A stretch of 48,555 nt of DNA from Clostridia bacterium (GCA_022797145.1 JAAWKA010000010.1:1-48555); one strand, 5' to 3'; shown: positions 18,459 to 28,235, counted from the stretch's first letter. Notes: a model not told the origin generated them from the letters alone. Numbers and translations are program-made.

Positions 18459-19139
18459 ATGAATATATTAGTATTAGATGATGAAAAAGAAATAGCAGAT
18501 CTAGTAGAAGTATATCTGAAAAATGAAAACTATAATGTATACAAATTTTATACATCACAAGAAGCAGTAGAATGTATTAACACTGTGAAATTAGATCTTG
18601 CGATATTAGATGTAATGATAAAAGATAAAGATGGTTTTGAAATTTGTAAATTAATAAGAGAAAAGGGATTTAAATTTCCAATAATAATGCTTACAGCCAA
18701 GATAGAAGATAATGATAAAATAAAAGGATTAACATTAGGAGCAGATGATTATATAACAAAACCCTTTAATCCTTTAGAAGTAATTGCACGAGTTAAATCA
18801 CATATTAGAAGATACACAAAATATAATGATAAAAATGATGAAAGAAGCATATACATAAATGGTTTAGAAATATTAAGAGAAAAACATAAATGTATGTTAT
18901 ATGGTAAAGAAATTGAATTTACACCAATAGAATTTGAAATATTGTTATATTTAGCTATAAATAGATCAAAAGTAATAAGTTCAGAGGAACTATTTGAAAA
19001 AGTTTGGAAGGAAAAATATTTGGATAATAATAATACAGTCATGGTACATGTAAGAAGGATTAGAGAGAAATTAAAAGAAGATACAAAAAATCCTAAATTT
19101 ATAAAAACTATTTGGGGAGTTGGATATAAGCTTGAATAA
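18459..19139 (+). CDS. OmpR-family response regulator (VanR-like)
   Basis: A 226-residue protein. The receiver domain has the acidic pair DDEKE, phosphoacceptor Asp in LAILDVMIKDKDG (residue 51), Thr in MLTAK and Lys in DDYITKPF. It is followed by a C-terminal winged helix (FTPIEFEILLYLAIN, VMVHVRRIREKL, IWGVGYKLE). Closest by eye to VanR-type regulators. The ATG follows AAAGGGTGG. A TATAAT lies at 18428-18433. The kinase gene overlaps its 3' end. No vanHAX or vanY genes are in the window, so it should not be called a vancomycin resistance regulator. Confidence 0.93.
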   Translation: MNILVLDDEKEIADLVEVYLKNENYNVYKFYTSQEAVECINTVKLDLAILDVMIKDKDGFEICKLIREKGFKFPIIMLTAKIEDNDKIKGLTLGADDYITKPFNPLEVIARVKSHIRRYTKYNDKNDERSIYINGLEILREKHKCMLYGKEIEFTPIEFEILLYLAINRSKVISSEELFEKVWKEKYLDNNNTVMVHVRRIREKLKEDTKNPKFIKTIWGVGYKLE

Positions 19140-20226
19140 TAAAGAATTTTCTAAATTGAAAACTAGTATAGCAGTAAAAACTGTAATAAAAATAATAGTA
19201 TATAGTATAATAGCCATTTTAATATCAGGACTATTAATTGATGGAATATATAATGATACATTAGCTAGCAATCTTTCAGGATTTAGCAAAGAAATTTATT
19301 ATTGGTGTGTATTAAATAAAGGCATATTAATGGGAATAATATATTCAATTATATTTACTATAATATCTTTTATTGTTATTAGAACTTCAGGTAATAATAT
19401 AATAGAAGTAATATTAGCAATAGACAAAATACTAAAAAATCCAGAAAAAGCTATTAATTTACCAAATGATTTATTAATACTAGAAAATAGATTAAATAAT
19501 ATAAGAATAGATTTAATAACAAGTAGAAACAAAGCTCAAGAAGAAAGCCAAAAAAAGAAAGATTTAATAATGTACATGGCACATGACTTAAAGACACCAC
19601 TTACATCTGTAATTGGATATTTAACTTTATTAACACAAGAAAAAGAAATATCAAAAAGTATACAAGATAAGTATATAAAAATAGCATTAGAAAAATCTAT
19701 TAGATTAGAGGAGCTTACAAACCAATTTTTTGAAATAACTAAATATGATGTCAAAAATATGCTTATTACAAAAAATAAAATAGACTTATCAATTTTACTA
19801 GATCAATTGATAGATGAGTTTTATCCAATGTTACAAGAAAAAAATTTAAAATATATAGTAAATAAACCAGAACATATTTATATTTTGGGAGATGGTGATA
19901 AACTAGCAAGAGCTTTTGGAAATTTAATAAAAAATGCAATTAATTATAGTTATGAAAATACTGATATAGACATAAACATGACAAAAGAGGGAGAAAGGAT
20001 AAACATAGTATTTAAGAATAAAGCAGATAAAATACCAGATTATAAATTAGATAAGATGTTTGAAAAATTTTATAGAATAGATGAGGCAAGAAGTACAACT
20101 ACAGGAGGAACAGGTATAGGACTTGCAATTACAAAAGAAATAATAAAATTACATCAAGGAAATATATATGTAAAAAATGATAGTGAGTTTATAGAATTTT
20201 ATATAGAATTAAAAAGTATTGATTAA
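19132..20226 (+). CDS. Sensor histidine kinase (VanS-like)
   Basis: 364 residues from the TTG at 19132, which overlaps the regulator's stop codon, the usual VanR/VanS arrangement. An upstream TTG at 19120 is in frame but abuts the ribosome site GGGGAG. Two membrane helices (about residues 15-40 and 66-90) flank a short external loop of about 25 residues. Then come a linker, the HisKA box HDLKTPLTSVIGYLTLL with the phosphorylated His, and a HATPase domain with N box NLIKNAINYS, a D-like region and G box GGTGIGLAITKEI. The short sensor loop suggests sensing within the membrane or through a partner. A terminator follows at 20266. Confidence 0.92.
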   Translation: MNNKEFSKLKTSIAVKTVIKIIVYSIIAILISGLLIDGIYNDTLASNLSGFSKEIYYWCVLNKGILMGIIYSIIFTIISFIVIRTSGNNIIEVILAIDKILKNPEKAINLPNDLLILENRLNNIRIDLITSRNKAQEESQKKKDLIMYMAHDLKTPLTSVIGYLTLLTQEKEISKSIQDKYIKIALEKSIRLEELTNQFFEITKYDVKNMLITKNKIDLSILLDQLIDEFYPMLQEKNLKYIVNKPEHIYILGDGDKLARAFGNLIKNAINYSYENTDIDINMTKEGERINIVFKNKADKIPDYKLDKMFEKFYRIDEARSTTTGGTGIGLAITKEIIKLHQGNIYVKNDSEFIEFYIELKSID

Positions 20227-20249
20227 TACATGATAAAAAATATAATTTA

Positions 20250-20636
20250 CTATATACATATAAAGTTAAAGAGCAGGTAAAAACCTGCTTTATTAAAATC
20301 CACTTTAGGAATTATATACAGCTTTAACAATTCATCATTATTAAGCATATCTAAATTCTCTTTGCAATCTTTGTAAGTTTCTTTTAATAAAATATTTAAT
20401 AAATTAAGTTTATTATTATTCTTTTCTTGATCAAGTTCAAATGTTTTTTTATTGACCAACGAATATGTTATCAAGAAAACAAACACTACTACAATAGCAT
20501 TTACTAGAATTGCAAAAGCATCGAGATTTAATTCTTTAGTTATAAAATTAAAAACATTAAAAAAATCCATATCTAAATAAATTACTATTATAATGCAAGA
20601 AATTAACACATATTTCAAGATACTACTTTTTTCCAT
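20250..20636 (-). CDS. Small membrane protein with coiled-coil tail (hypothetical)
   Basis: A 128-residue protein, not recognised. It has two membrane helices (residues 8-25 and 38-61) and then a charged, helical tail (KKTFELDQEKNNNKLNLLN...KETYKDCKENLDML). The last ~15 residues (NKAGFYLLFNFICI) are encoded across a terminator hairpin belonging to the opposite strand. The original C-terminus may therefore have been lost and replaced by read-through. The upstream 33-codon frame ends inside its start codon region. Confidence 0.5.
   Translation of the reverse strand: MEKSSILKYVLISCIIIVIYLDMDFFNVFNFITKELNLDAFAILVNAIVVVFVFLITYSLVNKKTFELDQEKNNNKLNLLNILLKETYKDCKENLDMLNNDELLKLYIIPKVDFNKAGFYLLFNFICI
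20266..20295 (+). terminator. Terminator after the two-component operon
   Basis: AGCAGGT (20272-20278) pairs with ACCTGCT (20283-20289) over a 4-base loop, with A-rich upstream and TTTATT downstream. It lies inside the end of the reverse-strand gene at 20250. Confidence 0.65.
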
Positions 20637-20724
20637 CCTTTACTTTATTATTATTCATCTTCATCAATTCAGTCACACAATTAGATTCAGTCATTTTCTT
20701 CCATTTAAAGCCATAAACTTCCAT
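20623..20724 (-). CDS. Possible 33-residue ORF or C-terminal remnant
   Basis: MEVYGFKWKKMTESNC... has a protein-like composition but only a weak ribosome context. It ends in the start region of the membrane protein at 20636 (stop TAG inside ATGGAAAAAAGTAG), an arrangement compatible with translational coupling. It may be a truncated remnant at a recombination boundary. Confidence 0.3.
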   Translation of the reverse strand: MEVYGFKWKKMTESNCVTELMKMNNNKVKDGKK

Positions 20725-20746
20725 TACTGCTTTATAATTTTTCGAA

Positions 20747-21640
20747 CTAATTTAATGCTCCTGACATAATTCTAAATTTAGGTACATTGTTCCAGATTTC
20801 TTGTAGTTTACTAAAATTTTCATTAGGATTTAGCATTAAGCTGGCTAAATTATCTAATTCTTTATATTCTTCTTCAGATAATTCAAAATTCTTATCTTGT
20901 ATATATTTAGGCATATGTAAGAATATAATTTCATCATTCATTAGCGAATGGAAATCGTAAAATAATTCCCTTATTGAAGCTTTTAGTCCTAGAGTTGGTG
21001 GATCAGAAGAATGTAATATAGTTTCAGGTTTATATTTATTTTGTCTTATACCTAAATAAGCATTTGCACCAAATAAGAATTTATCATAAGGAATATCATT
21101 CAAATCAAATCCCATTTCATGGTCGGGACAATGTTCATCTGCATCTACTAATCTCCATCTATTCTCTTTTTCATCAAAATATTCTGTAATCCAGTGGTCA
21201 TAACATATTCCATCATAATGTATATATTCAGCAAATCCACTTCTAGCTCTAGCTGGTATTCCTTTAGCTTTTAATATACTTGCTAATAATATAGCTTGAC
21301 TTCTACAAGTAAGATGAACTTTGTCTTTTGCTTCTCTTTTTGTAGTATAGTTAGGATTTTTTCTTAATAATTCAGCTATTACACTTTGTGCTGTTGGAAA
21401 GATGTCTTCTTCATATTCTAATCTAGTAACTGAAACTTCGGTCATATCTCCCCAAAAACAATCTTTTTTATTTCTAATCTCGTTATTTCTAAAAGCTACT
21501 GGATGAATTATTTGCATTCTTTGTAATATACATAATTGTTCAATATCATCTGGTAAGTTTTTTGCAAAATCCTTATAATAGCCCAAATCTGTAAAATAGC
21601 TTGTTTGTTTATAAAATTCTAATATTTTTTCTTTCTCCAT
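20747..21640 (-). CDS. Transglutaminase-like domain protein
   Basis: 297 residues from the ATG at 21640, next to the recombinase stop codon (TAATATG); an in-frame ATG at 21664 lies inside the recombinase gene. The transglutaminase-like core is intact: Cys in HLTCRSQAILLASILKAKG, His in YDHWITEYF and Asp in RWRLVDADEH, spaced 39 and 16 residues. No signal peptide, so cytoplasmic. Such domains act as peptidases, amidases or cross-linkers; the substrate is unknown. It may belong to the host locus into which the mobile element inserted, since the preceding gene ends in a nitroreductase fragment. Confidence 0.8.
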   Translation of the reverse strand: MEKEKILEFYKQTSYFTDLGYYKDFAKNLPDDIEQLCILQRMQIIHPVAFRNNEIRNKKDCFWGDMTEVSVTRLEYEEDIFPTAQSVIAELLRKNPNYTTKREAKDKVHLTCRSQAILLASILKAKGIPARARSGFAEYIHYDGICYDHWITEYFDEKENRWRLVDADEHCPDHEMGFDLNDIPYDKFLFGANAYLGIRQNKYKPETILHSSDPPTLGLKASIRELFYDFHSLMNDEIIFLHMPKYIQDKNFELSEEEYKELDNLASLMLNPNENFSKLQEIWNNVPKFRIMSGALN

Positions 21641-21641
21641 A

Positions 21642-23098
<1,457 letters not shown>

Positions 23099-23133
23099 AT
23101 AACGTTAGTTTACAGCGTTATTTAAAAAAAGTC

Positions 23134-23160
23134 AATAAAAAAACACCTATAAATTATAGG
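23134..23160 (-). terminator. Short terminator on the reverse strand
   Basis: CCTATAATTTATAGG (15-base palindrome) followed on the reverse strand by TGTTTTTTT; it separates the 46-residue protein gene from the recombinase. Confidence 0.6.
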
Positions 23161-23195
23161 CGAATTACTTACTAATTATTTTAATTTCTTATGTT

Positions 23196-23336
23196 TTAGC
23201 TTACTTTGTTTTTAATTTGCATATTATAGTATATTTTAAAAGCATTTTCTAAAAGTTCTTTTATATCTACTATTTCATTTTCTTTAAATTTGTTCACAAT
23301 AGTTACTTCATTTTTCTTTCTTGTTTTTCCGTTCAT
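23196..23336 (-). CDS. 46-residue conserved small protein
   Basis: Starts MNGKTRKKNEVTIVNKF with AGGAGG eight bases upstream, and continues NEIVDIKELLENAFKIYY. The size, strong ribosome site and position next to a serine recombinase match small proteins of Firmicute integrative elements. I know no function. It ends 35 bases before a reverse-strand terminator and so is a transcription unit separate from the recombinase. Confidence 0.65.
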   Translation of the reverse strand: MNGKTRKKNEVTIVNKFKENEIVDIKELLENAFKIYYNMQIKNKVS

Positions 23337-23356
23337 GGCAATTCCTCCTGTTCTTA

Positions 23357-23398
23357 CTAATAATGCACATACTTTTTAAATCTTTTTTCTAAAATCAT
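23357..23398 (-). CDS. Possible 13-residue leader ORF
   Basis: MILEKRFKKYVHY is preceded by AAAGGAG at 10 bases and ends 20 bases before the start of the 46-residue protein. It could be a leader peptide or chance. Confidence 0.25.
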   Translation of the reverse strand: MILEKRFKKYVHY

Positions 23399-23422
23399 TT
23401 TTGATTGCTCCTTTCAAAAATT

Positions 23423-23462
23423 AAGAGTTCCATAAGTTATAAAAATACTTACATAACTCTTT
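23423..23462 (-). terminator. Imperfect hairpin, possible terminator
   Basis: AAGAGTT...ATAAGT and ACTTA...TAACTCTT form an imperfect stem. On the reverse strand it is followed by AATTTTTG, between the broken HTH gene and the small ORFs. Confidence 0.4.
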
Positions 23463-23516
23463 CAAAGTCAAAAAAATAGCCCTTTCTTAAAGTGCTAAAA
23501 TCTTTGCTTATTTAAT

Positions 23517-23964
23517 TTAAACTGTTGCTCTTATGCAACTTGGACTTACTACATTTGTTACTCTTCTTGGTACATCAAAACCTACATGAATTCCACTTTT
23601 TAATACTAAATCACTACTATTTTTATCATAATTGAACATTCCTCTGTTCCAATTTGAAAATGCTTCATCTGATAATTTCTTTTTAGTAGATAAATATTCG
23701 TTATCTTTGTTTATTTGTATTATCATTGCTTGATATTCTTGCTTGTCTGCTTGTCGTTTTTTGTTGATATAATTTCTTTTACAAACTTTGTGTCTTTCTT
23801 TGCTTTGTATGGCTCGGTATTCTTTTTCTTCAATATATCTGAATAATTTTTGTTATATATAATTTACCTACACCAATTTGCTTTGCAATGTCTGTTGGTC
23901 TTAAATGTTCTTCATAAAAAAGTCCTACTATTTCAGTTACTTTGTCTATTTTAATCACCTCCAT
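23517..23964 (-). pseudogene. HTH (sigma-region-4-like) DNA-binding protein, frameshifted
   Basis: The first segment (ATG at 23964) reads DKVTEIVGLFYEEHLRPTDI followed by AKQIGVGKLYITKIIQ, a clear helix-turn-helix, and stops. Reading resumes in another frame at about 23838 with RYIEEKEYRAIQSKERHKV and continues to the stop at 23517. A deletion of a few bases (not a multiple of three) at about 23838-23842 explains this. The intact family has this layout: an N-terminal HTH, a basic middle and a conserved tail (VPRRVTN). It was probably a regulator in the mobile element. A palindrome at 23979-24004 just upstream may be its operator. Confidence 0.6.
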
Positions 23965-23978
23965 ATCTTTTTAGATTA

Positions 23979-24004
23979 GTTGTAGTGAATTTTTAGTCTA
24001 CAAC
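23979..24004. promoter_or_regulatory. Operator-like palindrome
   Basis: GTTGTAG and CTACAAC are 7-bp arms with a 12-base AT-rich centre, placed in the divergent region between the broken HTH gene and the DUF6076 gene. Confidence 0.45.
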
Positions 24005-24031
24005 TTAAAACAATAATTATCTCAAAAAGTA

Positions 24032-24060
24032 TTGTATTATTAAACTAATTATAGTATAAT
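24032..24060 (+). promoter_or_regulatory. Sigma-A-type promoter of the DUF6076 gene
   Basis: TTGTAT, a 17-base spacer, then TATAAT; leaves a leader of about 90 bases before the start at 24154. Confidence 0.6.
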
Positions 24061-24153
24061 ATAATTAGAATGTTAATGACAATTATTAAAAAAGTTAAAA
24101 TTGTTTTTGGCAAAATTCGATAGAACTTTATAGAAACGGAGGAAAATATTGAA

Positions 24154-25290
24154 ATGAGTATTGATTTACCAGAAGTAAAACATTTTGATGATTTTTATAT
24201 TTGGTTTAATAAAGATGAAAAGAAAGAATATTATTCTACACCAATATATTTTTATAAAGCTGATTTCTCATTTGATTTTAATGATAAAGAAAAAAATAAT
24301 CATAAAAACGGACGTACTAAAGGTGGAGGAACAAGATATATTAAATGGAAAGAAAATGAAGGAACAGATATGGGATTAAAACAACCAGGTAGTTTATATT
24401 TTCCTTATGTAGAAAGATTTGGACTATTATTATTAAGATTTTTAAATGCTGATTTATCTACCTATGAAACAGCCTATAAAGATTTCTTTTATGCTTATGG
24501 ATTTGAAATACTAAAAGATGTAGATGAAGATTATAACTTTGAATTAAAAGGAAAATATGCAGATGACGAAACATATCTAAAAGAAACCAAAAAAATATAT
24601 GATATCTTACAAGAACAACTTTTATACATACAAGAACAAATAACAGATGCCGTTAATTACATATATAATATAAATGAAATAGAAGAATTAAAGCCATTTA
24701 CACATTCCCAAAGATATGCAGTATATCTAATAAAAAGAAAAGGCAAATTATATTCTTACATAAAAAATGATGAAGTTATACAAGATAACTATTCTAATAA
24801 ATATGAGGAACTAGGAAATTCAGCAGATATAGACTTGCTAAAGAAACTAAAAGAAGAAGGTATGCTTATATCTATGGTTAATACTCATAAAAGTAATGAT
24901 ATATCAAGTATTTGCTATGCAATATTAGAAGAATTATCAAAAACAGATAACTACCCAATTAAAAAATGTCAAAATTGTGGAATGTATTTTATACCAAACT
25001 CAAGATTAGATGAGATTTATTGTGATTACCCAAAAGAAAACAGAAAAACTTGTAGAGAACAAGGAGCAATACTTTCTTATAACAAGAGATTACAAGAAAA
25101 ATCAGCATATACAGAATACAGAAAAACATATCAACAGAAATTTGGAATTGTTAATAAAAACAAAGATGACAAAAAGTTAAAGAAAGAGTTTGAAACTTGG
25201 AAAAAACAAGCAAAAGAAAAAATCACAAAACTAAAACATGGAGAACTTACTGAAGATGAGGTTTATGAGTGGTTACAGAGAAATAAGTAA
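24154..25290 (+). CDS. DUF6076 family zinc-ribbon protein
   Basis: A 378-residue protein. The recognisable part is the C-terminal treble-clef-like zinc site (CQNCGMYFIP, then YCDYP...RKTCREQGA, residues about 270-305) followed by a basic helical tail (YRKTYQQKFG...WLQRNK). This fits DUF6076, common in Firmicute genomes and mobile elements; no activity is established. The N-terminal ~240 residues are helical and acidic, with a Y/F-rich start. GGAGG lies 10 bases upstream of the ATG. It precedes the HEPN/MNT pair but a separate -10 (TATAAT at 25341) lies between, so it is probably an independent unit. Confidence 0.75.
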   Translation: MSIDLPEVKHFDDFYIWFNKDEKKEYYSTPIYFYKADFSFDFNDKEKNNHKNGRTKGGGTRYIKWKENEGTDMGLKQPGSLYFPYVERFGLLLLRFLNADLSTYETAYKDFFYAYGFEILKDVDEDYNFELKGKYADDETYLKETKKIYDILQEQLLYIQEQITDAVNYIYNINEIEELKPFTHSQRYAVYLIKRKGKLYSYIKNDEVIQDNYSNKYEELGNSADIDLLKKLKEEGMLISMVNTHKSNDISSICYAILEELSKTDNYPIKKCQNCGMYFIPNSRLDEIYCDYPKENRKTCREQGAILSYNKRLQEKSAYTEYRKTYQQKFGIVNKNKDDKKLKKEFETWKKQAKEKITKLKHGELTEDEVYEWLQRNK

Positions 25291-25373
25291 TAATGCAAAA
25301 ATATTGTCAATAAAATGTAGTAAAAATTTAACTTTAATGCTATAATAAGAATAGATTGAAAGCGAGGAATTAT

Positions 25374-25769
25374 ATGAATAGTATAGATTTAATGGAATAT
25401 TGGATTGAAAGTGCTGATGAAGATTATAATGTAATGCTTGATTTAAAAGAGAAAAATAGAAATACATATTGTCTATTTTTTGGACAAATGGTTATAGAAA
25501 AACTATTAAAGGCACTTTATGCAAAAAATAATAAAGGAGCTCCGTATGCTCCAAAAACTCATGATTTATTATATTTAGCAGAAAAATTGAATTTAGAATT
25601 AACAGAAGAACAAGAAGTAACCTTAAATGAAATAACGACATTTAATTTAAGTACAAGATATGATGATTATAAAAGAGAATTTTATAATAAATGTACTGAT
25701 GAATATACAGAAGAACAAATAAATAAAATTAAGGAGGTAAAAACATGGTTAGAAATAATGTTAAAGTAG
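25374..25769 (+). CDS. HEPN-domain protein (HepT-like toxin candidate)
   Basis: 131 residues from the ATG at 25374, chosen for the GAGGA site eight bases upstream; a TTG at 25356 is in frame. Helical HEPN fold: YWIESADEDYNVMLDLK, the helix FGQMVIEKLLKALYAK, and the typical end NLSTRYDDYKREFYNK. The classic Rx4-6H RNase motif is not clear, so activity is uncertain. It overlaps the nucleotidyltransferase gene by 25 bases. Such pairs work as toxin-antitoxin modules in which MNT adenylylates the HEPN toxin; this is inferred from family knowledge. Confidence 0.85.
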   Translation: MNSIDLMEYWIESADEDYNVMLDLKEKNRNTYCLFFGQMVIEKLLKALYAKNNKGAPYAPKTHDLLYLAEKLNLELTEEQEVTLNEITTFNLSTRYDDYKREFYNKCTDEYTEEQINKIKEVKTWLEIMLK

Positions 25770-26080
25770 AAATAAACAAAGAAATAGCAGAAATAGTAGA
25801 TAAATATATTGCTGTTGTAAAAGAAAACTATGATGTTGTAGCAATCATATTATTTGGATCTTATGCAAAAGGAACAGAACATAAAGATAGCGATATTGAT
25901 ATAGCAGTAATTACAGATGATATAAAAACAGATACATTTGATGAAGAAGTAAAATTAATGATATTAAGAAAAGGAATAGATTATAGAATAGAGCCACATA
26001 TTATAACAGTTGCAGATTATGAAAATGATGAAACACCTTTTGTAGTAGAAGTTAAAAATACAGGAATAAAAGTAGCTTAA
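25745..26080 (+). CDS. Minimal nucleotidyltransferase (MntA-like antitoxin candidate)
   Basis: A 111-residue pol-beta-fold protein with the motif LFGSYAKGTEHKDSDIDIAV: GS followed by the DxD metal pair. An AAGGAGGT site sits inside the end of the HEPN gene, and the two genes overlap by 25 bases, so they are translated together. By family knowledge it would transfer AMP to a Tyr of its HEPN partner and neutralise it. Order here is HEPN first, MNT second. A perfect 14-bp hairpin ends the unit. Confidence 0.88.
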   Translation: MVRNNVKVEINKEIAEIVDKYIAVVKENYDVVAIILFGSYAKGTEHKDSDIDIAVITDDIKTDTFDEEVKLMILRKGIDYRIEPHIITVADYENDETPFVVEVKNTGIKVA

Positions 26081-26086
26081 AGTAGA

Positions 26087-26119
26087 CGAAAAGCAGTTCC
26101 ATCAAGGAACTGCTTTTCG
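26087..26119. terminator. Strong hairpin between convergent genes
   Basis: CGAAAAGCAGTTCC (26087-26100) pairs perfectly with GGAACTGCTTTTCG (26106-26119) across a 5-base loop. It probably ends transcription from both sides, although a long T run is missing. Confidence 0.7.
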
Positions 26120-26122
26120 CTG

Positions 26123-26872
26123 TTAAAACTTCTCGTAGACTGACACATTATTTTCTTTACACCATTTTCTAAATTCTGCTCTTTCGGTTTCCCTAAAATC
26201 TTCTCGTGAGTATTCGTCATATTTCCATTGCTTGTAAAGTTTGAATTTATAAAGCTTAATAAAATCTTCATACCTTTCAGATTGACGCATATTACTATCA
26301 TAGATATAGCCATTTCTTAAAATAACAGCATGAGCATAATAATTGTGTCCATCTTCAAAAGGTTCTTCTATTGCTCCCCAAATAAGAGTGGAATCTCTTA
26401 TAATCCTAGCAATTTCTAAAGAATAAAAGTAACAACAATGATGACATTCATCACATAGCAAATCATTGTATAAACCAATGTCATGCTGTTTAATTGCTTT
26501 CCATTCTTTTCTTCCTAAAGCTTTACCATTCGTACTTATAAACTTTTTAATAAAATGCTCCATTTCAAGTGTTCTTATTTGTGCTGGTGTTCTTGCTCCA
26601 TAGGTATTAAATTTAATCATATTTTTATATTCCCTCAGTTCAAGATAAAGTAATACCATACTTACATCAATAAATCCCAGCCCATATATTCTAGGCTTAA
26701 TGAATATGAACCAAGTAATTCCAATTACACCAAAAATAATTACACCTATAATTCTCCGTAATTGAAGCAAAGTAAAAAGTCCGCAATGCCATTTATAGAG
26801 CTTGTAAAAAATTTTTGTTTCCTCTGTATAAATTTTGTCATGGTAAAAGTGTTGCATTACTAATTTTAACAT
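26123..26872 (-). CDS. Membrane protein with possible papain/transglutaminase-like site (hypothetical)
   Basis: 249 residues from the ATG at 26872, which has TTGGAGG upstream; a longer frame to 26929 lacks a ribosome site. Two membrane helices at about residues 38-60 and 62-78. The following domain has a Cys cluster (CDECHHCCYFYSLEIARII, C140-C147), then His181 in NYYAHAVILRNG and Asp192/Asn194 in YIYDSNMRQ. The order and spacing (C to H about 34, H to D 11) resemble a papain- or transglutaminase-like catalytic triad, but this is inference. It lies directly downstream of the relaxase on the same strand in a mobilizable element, with the active domain probably cytoplasmic or surface-facing depending on topology. 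Confidence 0.6.
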   Translation of the reverse strand: MLKLVMQHFYHDKIYTEETKIFYKLYKWHCGLFTLLQLRRIIGVIIFGVIGITWFIFIKPRIYGLGFIDVSMVLLYLELREYKNMIKFNTYGARTPAQIRTLEMEHFIKKFISTNGKALGRKEWKAIKQHDIGLYNDLLCDECHHCCYFYSLEIARIIRDSTLIWGAIEEPFEDGHNYYAHAVILRNGYIYDSNMRQSERYEDFIKLYKFKLYKQWKYDEYSREDFRETERAEFRKWCKENNVSVYEKF

Positions 26873-26988
26873 TGTTTTTTTCCTCCAAATAATTATTTTT
26901 AGATTTAATATATAAATTGCACTTGGCAAAAAAATAATGTATCATCTTAATTATACTATATTTTACATAAAATAGCAAACTTATCATT

Positions 26989-28170
26989 TTATTTTTCCAA
27001 ATCCCATTCTTTTTCTCTTTCTTCATATTTAAGTTGTTTTACTGGATCTATAAAAGTATTAGTTTCTTTCTCAAAATTTTTAACTAATTCTTTAGATTCT
27101 CCAATACCAAATTTTTGACAAACCCAAACTATAAATTTATCAACAGTTTCATAGAATTTATCTATTATTTTGTGTAAATGGTTATTTTCTTTTTCTAAAG
27201 ACTTAATTTTACTTTTATATTTCCATTCAATATCAAATTCTTTTTCCTTATATTCTGCTTTAATATTGTTTGCTTGATTATGAAGTTCTCTATTATCAGC
27301 AAGTATAGAATTTCTTTCTTTTTGATACTTTTCAGCCTCATCAATAATATTAGCTTGTCTTGATAATTTTTCTTTTAAAGTAACATTAGCTTGATATAAT
27401 TTCTCAATAACCTCATCTTTTGGCTTTATAATTTCTTCTAAAATCTTTTCATCTCTATTGAAAGATAACCTTTTAAAGTCTTTTATATCTGGAACTTCTG
27501 GCAATTCTAACTTAATATTTTTTAGTGTTTCCTTTGTATTTTCAAAATTAGTTATTTGCTTAAATTCCTTTAAATCTAAATGCTGTCTGTTAGTTTCTTC
27601 TTTTGGCAAACCTCTTTCTAGTTTGAAATTATGTGATACCATATAATCATAGAAAGCATTTTGTAATCTTCTATAACTGTCTTTTTCTTTCCAAAACTCA
27701 CTACAAGCTAATTTATCAATGTCATTGCCTTTTTTATCTTTCTTGTGAACAATAGGCAAAAAAATCAAGTGCAAATGTGGAGTTTCCTCATCATTATGCA
27801 CTTGAGCAGATAAAATATATTGTTCGCCTAAATCTTTATATTCAGCTACAAATTGATATGCTGTTTTAAAATATCGTTTTGTTTCTTCTTGACCTATTTC
27901 TTCAAAAAATTGCTTGTCTGATGTTATTATATATTCACAAGCAATATTACTTACAGTTTTAATTTGACCTTTTAAATCATATTCTTTTCTTATTCTATCA
28001 AATTCTTTTTCATAACTATATTTTGGAGATTTTAAAGTATAATTCAAATATGTTTTTTCTTTATCAATATTTTTATTAGAATAATTTTGATTTCTTCTCT
28101 CATTATGTCTAAAGATTCCCTTTAGATTTTCTCTTTTGTACTTTGTATTTCTTATTATTGCATAACTCAT
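26989..28170 (-). CDS. MobV-family relaxase (Mob/Pre)
   Basis: 393 residues from the ATG at 28170 (AAGGAGG upstream); an in-frame start at 28200 is less likely. Nicks one strand at oriT and pilots it during conjugative mobilization. Motif I FRHNERRN lies near the N-terminus (after SYAIIRNTKYK), and the metal-binding motif III is AQVHNDEETPHLHLIFLP. The C-terminal half is a long coiled coil (KPKDEVIEKLYQANVTLKEK and on). No type IV secretion genes are visible, so the element would need a helper. The putative oriT lies about 70 bases upstream of the start, the usual MobV position. Confidence 0.93.
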   Translation of the reverse strand: MSYAIIRNTKYKRENLKGIFRHNERRNQNYSNKNIDKEKTYLNYTLKSPKYSYEKEFDRIRKEYDLKGQIKTVSNIACEYIITSDKQFFEEIGQEETKRYFKTAYQFVAEYKDLGEQYILSAQVHNDEETPHLHLIFLPIVHKKDKKGNDIDKLACSEFWKEKDSYRRLQNAFYDYMVSHNFKLERGLPKEETNRQHLDLKEFKQITNFENTKETLKNIKLELPEVPDIKDFKRLSFNRDEKILEEIIKPKDEVIEKLYQANVTLKEKLSRQANIIDEAEKYQKERNSILADNRELHNQANNIKAEYKEKEFDIEWKYKSKIKSLEKENNHLHKIIDKFYETVDKFIVWVCQKFGIGESKELVKNFEKETNTFIDPVKQLKYEEREKEWDLEK

Positions 28171-28235
28171 TTTTTCCTCCTTGCTCGTGCTAATATACAC
28201 GAATAAATTTTCTTAATTTTGCTCTATCTCAAATT

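Noticed and set aside
18459..20226. Vancomycin resistance regulatory locus
   Set aside because: Regulator and kinase resemble VanR/VanS, but no vanHAX, vanY or vanZ gene is in the window.
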